DNA from: Microbacterium halimionae
Lineage (GTDB): Bacteria > Actinomycetota > Actinomycetes > Actinomycetales > Microbacteriaceae
Assembly (NCBI RefSeq): GCF_011761265.1
Contig: NZ_JAAOZB010000002.1
Coordinates: forward strand, 558,001 to 622,000
Reading direction: 5' to 3'
Length of the DNA stretch: 64,000 nt
Numbering within the stretch: the first letter of the stretch is position 1; every line of letters begins with the position of its first letter. Under the pieces are notes generated by a model, which was given only the letters and a program-made list of their open reading frames with translations, did not search any database and was not told the origin of the DNA. The position numbers and the translations under genes were made by a program. This document shows, piece after piece, positions 59,227 through 64,000 of this stretch.

Positions 59227-60138
59227 CTACTCTTCGATTTCTTTGCGCGCCTTGTTCGCGCGACGAGGATGAAGTACGGACCCGGTTCGCTTGCCCGCCG
59301 TGCTCACCGCCTGCCCGATAGCAGTCGTTGCGCGAACGACAGCTGCACCTGCGGCGCGCTCAAGGCGAAGTTTCCCCGCTTGTGGTTCAAGCTCTGCGGG
59401 GAGGGCCATCGGTGCCGGGCCGAAGGCGCGGCGGGAGGTAACCATCACTCGACGTCCGAGCACATGATTTCCCACTCCGCCGATGGCGGCCCCGATCCCG
59501 AACGGTAGTGCTTTTCCGATCCACGAGGCGCTACCGCGGGTAGCGAACTGGCGCACGAAACTTGTTTTTAGCCGGTCGACCATCGGTCCGACCGCCGCAC
59601 GGGGGAGAGTCTTCGTGATGAGTTCACCCCAATACCGGTCGCGGGTAGGTCCTTTTCCTGCTGCTTGCTTCGTAAGTTGCGCAACGAGGTCGATACCTTC
59701 TTGCCCGAGCATCAGCGTGAGAACGAGCGCCCGCGCGCGGTCTGGGTTCTCGACAGGGATTCCGTGGACTTCAGCGAGCGACTGCGCAAAAAGTGCGCAC
59801 GCTTCGAGGAAACCGACCGTTTCAACGCCGCTGAGGGCCAGGGTGATTCCGGTACCGATGCCGGGAACCACCGCTGTTGCGCCGACAGCTGCGCCACTCG
59901 TGGTGACTGCCGCGAGAAAACGGCGTTCGAGCATGCTGACGATCTCTTGAGGAGATGCGTGTGGATGCCGCAATCGCACACTTCGAAGATGTGCGAGTAC
60001 GACGGGTCGTTGAATCGCCATCACGCGATCCAACGCACGAATAGTCATCGGATGCTCTGCAGAGCCGGCGGGTGGGATGCCACCCGCCCACGGGGAATCA
60101 CCGGAGAGGGAGTGGATTTGTTGCACCTTTTCAGCCAT
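59227..60138 (-). CDS. EcsC-like family protein
   Basis: A 303-residue, mostly helical protein with Gly/Ala-rich hydrophobic stretches (about residues 78-105, AAVGATAVVPGIGTGITLAL; and about 205-225, FGIGAAIGGVGNHVLG), resembling the EcsC family, which accompanies ABC systems in Firmicutes and whose function is unclear. The C-terminus is basic. TAAGAT lies nine bases upstream of ATG 60138. It is convergent with enzyme 3 (3 bases apart) and follows the nucleotidyltransferase on the same strand. Confidence 0.55.
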   Translation of the reverse strand: MAEKVQQIHSLSGDSPWAGGIPPAGSAEHPMTIRALDRVMAIQRPVVLAHLRSVRLRHPHASPQEIVSMLERRFLAAVTTSGAAVGATAVVPGIGTGITLALSGVETVGFLEACALFAQSLAEVHGIPVENPDRARALVLTLMLGQEGIDLVAQLTKQAAGKGPTRDRYWGELITKTLPRAAVGPMVDRLKTSFVRQFATRGSASWIGKALPFGIGAAIGGVGNHVLGRRVMVTSRRAFGPAPMALPAELEPQAGKLRLERAAGAAVVRATTAIGQAVSTAGKRTGSVLHPRRANKARKEIEE

Positions 60139-60189
60139 CGTGGACTGATCTTAGGAGGCGCTCCTGTGGATTACGAGGGGATTGACGGC

Positions 60190-60882
60190 TCAGACGTAGA
60201 GGTTCGCTCGCTCAAGATCTTCAGCGAAATCAACTTCAACCGCGTAGAGATCTGAGATGTCGAGGGGTTCGAGGCGCATGCCGTTCTCCGCTATTGCGAG
60301 CTCAAGCCCGCGCTCGAAGTAGTCCTGATCATCGACCCGCGTGAGCTGGTGCATGAAGGCTTTCTTATCAGCGCGTGAGATGTAGTTGATCCCGACGGCT
60401 TCGCCGATTCCGGAAGACACAGTTTTTGACAGCCCGGAAATGAAACCGTGAGCGTCAGTTGTGTACTTCACTTCTTCGTCGCTGACCTTCGCCGTGTTCA
60501 CAGTGACGAAAGACTGTTCGCGCTCGATGAGTTCAATTGCACGACCAAGAATGCGGGGATCGAAAACCACATCACCGTTCATCCAGAGAACCCCAGCCTT
60601 ACCCGTCGCGGACAAGGCGCGCAGAAGGCTTTTGGACGTGTTGGTCTGGTCGTAGCGGTCGTTGTAGACGTAAGACGCGTCCGGGAAGGCTTCAACGATT
60701 GTTTCTGCGCGATAGCCCACCACGGTCGTCACTCGTGCGTCGCTGCCGAAGGCTGCACGGATGTTGTCGTGCTGTTGCTGCATGATGCTGCGTCCATCGG
60801 AAAGCGCAGTCAGTGGTTTCGGAAGGCTGCGTCCCAGGCGCGAGCCCATACCGGCCGCAAGGATGACGGTCTGAAGAGTCAC
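60190..60882 (-). CDS. Nucleotidyltransferase of LicC/sugar-phosphate cytidylyltransferase type
   Basis: A 230-residue cytoplasmic NTP transferase. The nucleotide-binding signature LAAGMGSRLGRSLPKPL is at residues about 8-24, the metal-site Asp is in VLWMNGDVVFD near residue 103, and VDFAEDLERA near the C-terminus holds the second acidic ligand. The short single-domain form resembles choline-phosphate cytidylyltransferase LicC more than GlmU-type enzymes. In this locus it could make the CDP-activated donor for the three glycerophosphotransferase-like enzymes; that is inference. GTG 60882 has AGGAGCT upstream. Confidence 0.8.
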   Translation of the reverse strand: MTLQTVILAAGMGSRLGRSLPKPLTALSDGRSIMQQQHDNIRAAFGSDARVTTVVGYRAETIVEAFPDASYVYNDRYDQTNTSKSLLRALSATGKAGVLWMNGDVVFDPRILGRAIELIEREQSFVTVNTAKVSDEEVKYTTDAHGFISGLSKTVSSGIGEAVGINYISRADKKAFMHQLTRVDDQDYFERGLELAIAENGMRLEPLDISDLYAVEVDFAEDLERANLYV

Positions 60883-61070
60883 GTTTAGCTCCTGGAGTGT
60901 GTGAATTCACCATGGGTTCATGGAAGGGCCACCACGTCGTGTTCCGCTTATGGTACCGATGGAGGCTGAGTGCAAACTGGCTCTTGCCCTCCCGTTGCCG
61001 TTTCGTGACAAAACTCTCATCTCTCACGCAGTCGCGCTGCGATGTCGAAAGCGCTTGATACGTTAGATAC
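60883..61070. other. Divergent intergenic region, nucleotidyltransferase / ABC ATPase
   Basis: 188 bases. Toward the nucleotidyltransferase, TACCAT (60950-60955, minus) is a possible -10 with a leader of about 60 nt; toward the ABC ATPase the leaderless promoter described separately. Short CATGG repeats occur but no recognisable RNA element. Confidence 0.35.
61059..61064 (+). promoter_or_regulatory. -10 element for leaderless ABC ATPase gene
   Basis: TACGTT, then AGATAC, then GTG 61071. Confidence 0.52.
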
Positions 61071-62450
61071 GTGACACCTTCGTCGACTGATAGCCCCGAT
61101 TCTGCCGGAAACGTCCCGGGTGAAAGTGACGATGGACGTGAATCGAGCGAAGGTGAAAAAAAGCCCGTAGCGCCGCGAAAACCGCGCGCTCCGCGCAAGG
61201 CTTCGACTCCACGCAAACCTGCCGCTCCTCGAAAGTCGACGACAGCGCGCAAGCCGAGCACACCGCGCAAACCGAGCTCCGCCTCCAAAGCGACTTCTCA
61301 GTCCGGTGAGACTTCGGCATCCAGTTCACTGACAGGTCCGCCGAAGTCCGCACTTCCGGTGCAATTCGGAGAAGAGTTCGCCGACGTGGTTGTCCCACCG
61401 CGGCCGCCGCTTCCGACGGCCGACCATCAGCAAGTAGTCGAGCCGAATCTCGATGACGCTTCCAACGGCGCTGTCGACACAGCGCCGGATATAGAGACAG
61501 AGCTAGAGCCTGTCGTAGACCAGGCAGAAGCAGAAGCAGAAGCAGAAGCAGAAGCAGAAGCAGAAACATCCGCAGTTGAGGCGGATGCGGTAGTCGACGC
61601 TGTAGACGACGCCGTCGCCAATGCCGATGACGATGATCTCACTGCGGTGGTGGGCTACGTCTCTGATCCGCTCGCAGAGACGTCTCAGCCTGTTGACGCG
61701 CTTGTTGTGCGTGGCGTGACCAAAGTGTTCGGCGCAACACGTGCCGCGGACGATGTGAATCTCACTGTTCCTGCCGGCAGCTTCTATGGGCTTGTGGGTC
61801 CCAATGGAGCTGGAAAGACAACGACCCTGTCGATCATTTCGGGCCTTCTCGGTGCCGACAGCGGTTCGGTCGAAGTGTGCGGTGTCGATGCCCGCAAACA
61901 TACTCGCGATGCGAAGCGGATGATTGGGGTGCTACCCGATCGGCTGCGCACCTTCGATCGGCTCACAGGCCGCCAACTTCTCTATTACTGCGGCGTGCTC
62001 CGCGGGCTTTCACCGGCCGTCGTTGAGAAGCGCACAGTCGACCTGGCGCGTGCCTTCGACCTCTCCGAGGCTCTGGCCCGACCCGTCTCCGACTACTCAG
62101 CAGGCATGACCAAAAAAGTGATGCTCGCTGGCGCGATGATTCACTCTCCGCGCCTGCTGATTCTCGATGAACCGTTCGAATCGGTCGACCCCGTGTCGAG
62201 CGCTGTCATTCTTGAGATTCTCAGCACGTACGTAGAACACGGCGGCACCGTGATTCTTTCGAGCCACGGGATGGACCTGGTCGAGCGTGTGTGTTCGCGA
62301 GTTGCGGTGCTTGTCTCTGGTCGCGTGCTTGCCGAGGGAACCATCGATGAAGTACGAGGTGAGTCGACTCTTGAGGAGCGCTTCCTCGAGCTTGCCGGTG
62401 GCTCAAGCGACCTGGAGGGCCTGGAGTGGTTGCACACGTTCTCCGGCTGA
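61071..62450 (+). CDS. ABC exporter ATPase with long repetitive N-terminal tail
   Basis: A 459-residue protein. The ATPase occupies about residues 210-450: Walker A GPNGAGKTTT, a degenerate signature YSAGMTKKVML in place of LSGGQ, and Walker B LLILDEPFESVDP. The first 210 residues are unusual: a lysine/proline-rich section (about 30-75) built on A-P-R-K-P-like repeats, then an acidic section with seven consecutive Ala-Glu pairs from a hexanucleotide repeat. Such tails are histone-H1-like in composition and are not part of ABC domains. GTG 61071 is supported by a leaderless promoter. It overlaps the permease gene by 25 bases. Confidence 0.85.
   Translation: MTPSSTDSPDSAGNVPGESDDGRESSEGEKKPVAPRKPRAPRKASTPRKPAAPRKSTTARKPSTPRKPSSASKATSQSGETSASSSLTGPPKSALPVQFGEEFADVVVPPRPPLPTADHQQVVEPNLDDASNGAVDTAPDIETELEPVVDQAEAEAEAEAEAEAETSAVEADAVVDAVDDAVANADDDDLTAVVGYVSDPLAETSQPVDALVVRGVTKVFGATRAADDVNLTVPAGSFYGLVGPNGAGKTTTLSIISGLLGADSGSVEVCGVDARKHTRDAKRMIGVLPDRLRTFDRLTGRQLLYYCGVLRGLSPAVVEKRTVDLARAFDLSEALARPVSDYSAGMTKKVMLAGAMIHSPRLLILDEPFESVDPVSSAVILEILSTYVEHGGTVILSSHGMDLVERVCSRVAVLVSGRVLAEGTIDEVRGESTLEERFLELAGGSSDLEGLEWLHTFSG
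61524..61565 (+). repeat. Seven tandem copies of GCAGAA
   Basis: Perfect in-frame hexanucleotide microsatellite (7 x GCAGAA) encoding (Ala-Glu)7 in the ABC ATPase tail. Changes in copy number would alter tail length by two residues without a frameshift. Confidence 0.97.
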
Positions 62451-63994
62451 GGTTCGACCTCCTGCTCGGTGGCCTACGCGGAGAGCCCGATCACGTTATC
62501 CGGGTTCTCGTGGGCCTTGTGGCCGCTGCTGCGGCGGTTGTAGCGGCCGGATGGGCGCTGCTGAGCCTCGAATCCGCGGCGAATACGACAGCGATGGTCG
62601 TCACCGTCTTTGCCGGTGCCGCGGTCACCACCGGATTCGCAGTCGCGCCACTCATCGCGGGCTCGGCCGACCCGCTTGATCCCCGTCGCTTTGCGCTATT
62701 TGGAATCGCCCCTGGCCCGCTCGCTGCAGCGGTCGCACTAGCAAGCCTCGTGAGTGTTCCGATGATGGCGCTTGTTGCTCTCGCCTGCTGCGCGGCTGTG
62801 ATGTGGGGCGCGCAAGGCGCACCCGTGGCCATCTCGGTTGTCTCCGCAGTGATCAGCGTCGTGACCTGCGTGCTGCTCGCACGTGTGGGGCTGGCGGCGG
62901 CAGCGCTCTTTTTGCGCGAGCGTCGATCTCGCGAGCTGAGCGGCGTTTTTCTGGTCGGGATTTTGGTCGTCGTTGTGCCTGTGGGCGTCTTCTTCGCGTC
63001 TCTCGAATGGCGGGGGACAGTACCGACCCAGCTTGCAGAAGCGGCCAACGTATTGGCTCTCACTCCGTTAGGCGCTGCCTGGGCACTGCCCGCAGCTGTC
63101 GTCTCGTCCGAAATGAATGCGGGCGCAAGCGCACTCATCGCCGTTGCCACAATTCTTGTTTTGGGGTTGCTCTGGTCGTGGCTTGTGCAGCGACTTCTGA
63201 CGACCGCCGAGCGGCCGGTTGCCGTGCGCGAACGCGGTGGCCTTGGTTGGTTTGCGGTCGCGCCCGGAAACGCCGCAGGCGCTGTGGCGGCGCGCAGCAT
63301 CATTTATTGGGCACGTGACCGCCGCTACGCCGTGAATGTGCTCATCGTTCCATTTGCGGCGTTACTGACTACTGTGCCGTTGACTATTGCCGGGGTTCCG
63401 CCAGCGCTGGTTGCGCTCGTGCCGGTTCCTATTGTGGCGCTCTTTTTCGGATGGCTGCCTCACAACGACCTCGCGTACGACTCCACAGCGGTGTGGCTGC
63501 ATGTAGTGAGCGGGATGCGGGGCGTCGCCGATCGCATAGGCAGACTTGTACCCATCATTTTGGTGGCCGTGCCCACTTTGGCGATTGGTATTCCGCTGGC
63601 GATTTCCCTCCATGGCAGATGGGCACTCCTGCCTGGCATGGTCGGTGTCTGCGCCTGTCTTTTCTTCAGCGGACTGGGGCTCTCCAGCATTTCGTCTGCG
63701 CTTACCCCGTATGCGGTTTCTCGACCTGGCGACAGCCCGTTCCAACAGCCACAGCGCACGGGCGGAACCGGGGTTCTCGGCCAAGCGTTTGTGATGCTCG
63801 GCGCTTTGGCGTTTAGTATTCCCGCACTCTGGTGGGCGTGGTTAGCGCTCACGAAAGATGTCGGTTACGCCGAACCTGCGCTCTGGGGCGGTCTTGGTAT
63901 CGGAGTTGCGGTCCTCAGTATCGGCATCGCAGTGGGCGGGGCGGTTTTTAATCGTCGCGGCGAATCGATTATGGAATTTGCGCAGGCAGGATGA
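62426..63994 (+). CDS. ABC exporter permease
   Basis: A 522-residue polytopic membrane protein with about twelve hydrophobic segments and no recognisable soluble domain, forming the membrane part of the exporter with the preceding ATPase. It resembles actinobacterial transporter permeases of unknown substrate. GTG 62426 lies seven bases after GGAGGG and overlaps the ATPase gene by 25 bases, indicating coupled expression. Proximity to the wall-polymer genes makes polymer or lipid export possible, but it could equally serve another substrate. Complete at the window edge; the last six bases contain no feature. Confidence 0.83.
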   Translation: MVAHVLRLRFDLLLGGLRGEPDHVIRVLVGLVAAAAAVVAAGWALLSLESAANTTAMVVTVFAGAAVTTGFAVAPLIAGSADPLDPRRFALFGIAPGPLAAAVALASLVSVPMMALVALACCAAVMWGAQGAPVAISVVSAVISVVTCVLLARVGLAAAALFLRERRSRELSGVFLVGILVVVVPVGVFFASLEWRGTVPTQLAEAANVLALTPLGAAWALPAAVVSSEMNAGASALIAVATILVLGLLWSWLVQRLLTTAERPVAVRERGGLGWFAVAPGNAAGAVAARSIIYWARDRRYAVNVLIVPFAALLTTVPLTIAGVPPALVALVPVPIVALFFGWLPHNDLAYDSTAVWLHVVSGMRGVADRIGRLVPIILVAVPTLAIGIPLAISLHGRWALLPGMVGVCACLFFSGLGLSSISSALTPYAVSRPGDSPFQQPQRTGGTGVLGQAFVMLGALAFSIPALWWAWLALTKDVGYAEPALWGGLGIGVAVLSIGIAVGGAVFNRRGESIMEFAQAG

Positions 63995-64000
63995 TGAAAA

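Noticed and set aside
1..64000. Search for CRISPR arrays, insertion sequences, prophage or restriction systems
   Set aside because: No regularly spaced repeats, transposase, integrase, phage structural or restriction genes were recognised; the window reads as conserved core chromosome.

Overview
The window is a GC-rich, densely packed bacterial chromosome segment from an actinobacterium, most likely a member of the Microbacteriaceae. This rests on the gene content: a C50-carotenoid operon with split lycopene cyclase (crtYe/crtYf) and crtEb, an adnA/adnB double-strand-break helicase-nuclease pair, actinobacterial small proteins (DUF3117, DUF3107), and gene orders I recall from Mycobacterium tuberculosis (fdxC-dapC; dapD/dapE; O-methyltransferase, tatB, mrp, DUF1003, MgtE/CBS; DUF3107; adnAB, nudC, uvrD2, zincin, PDZ-Lon, UPF0182). 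I see no prophage, insertion sequence, CRISPR array or rRNA. No gene-free stretch exceeds 300 bases.

Layout. 1-5.2 kb: end of a peptide ABC transporter operon (permease plus fused double ATPase), a PH-like membrane protein and typA/bipA. 5.2-7.6 kb: an N-terminally truncated serine hydrolase, an XRE-cupin regulator and the divergent azlCD exporter. 7.6-14 kb: ferredoxin, dapC, citrate synthase, PPK2, and divergent dapD/dapE, so three DAP/lysine pathway genes lie close together. 14-20 kb: PIG-V-like membrane protein, DUF3117, O-methyltransferase, tatB, mrp, DUF1003, MgtE-N/CBS protein and a stress protein. 20-27 kb: aminopeptidase P, an EEP-family protein, a PHP phosphoesterase, a PLDc_N-SHOCT protein, a DEAD-box RNA helicase, a ferritin-like protein and DUF3107.

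27-44 kb: the genome-maintenance block adnA-adnB, a degenerate phosphotransferase, nudC, uvrD2, an antisense-overlapping ThiF/cyclodehydratase-like gene, zincin metalloprotease, PDZ-Lon protease and UPF0182. 44-50 kb: idi-crtE-crtB-crtI-crtYe-crtYf-crtEb in one tightly overlapping operon, with a divergent MarR regulator and a shared palindromic operator. 50-54 kb: initiator tRNA, nitrilase-family hydrolase, a class I aminotransferase (second DapC candidate) and an HtrA-type protease. 54-64 kb: a cell-wall-polymer locus with three CDP-glycerol glycerophosphotransferase-like enzymes, a GT2 glycosyltransferase, a LicC-like nucleotidyltransferase and an EcsC-like protein, then an ABC exporter whose ATPase carries a long repeat-rich basic/acidic N-terminal tail.

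The most striking regulatory feature is a repeated layout in which a TANNNT -10 hexamer is followed by exactly six nucleotides and then the start codon (twelve genes), with three more at seven nucleotides. This predicts leaderless mRNAs. In two places it is tightly integrated with other signals. The dapD and dapE promoters interlock within 39 bp. The -10 of the first teichoic-acid-type gene is the loop of a strong terminator that closes the upstream htrA gene.
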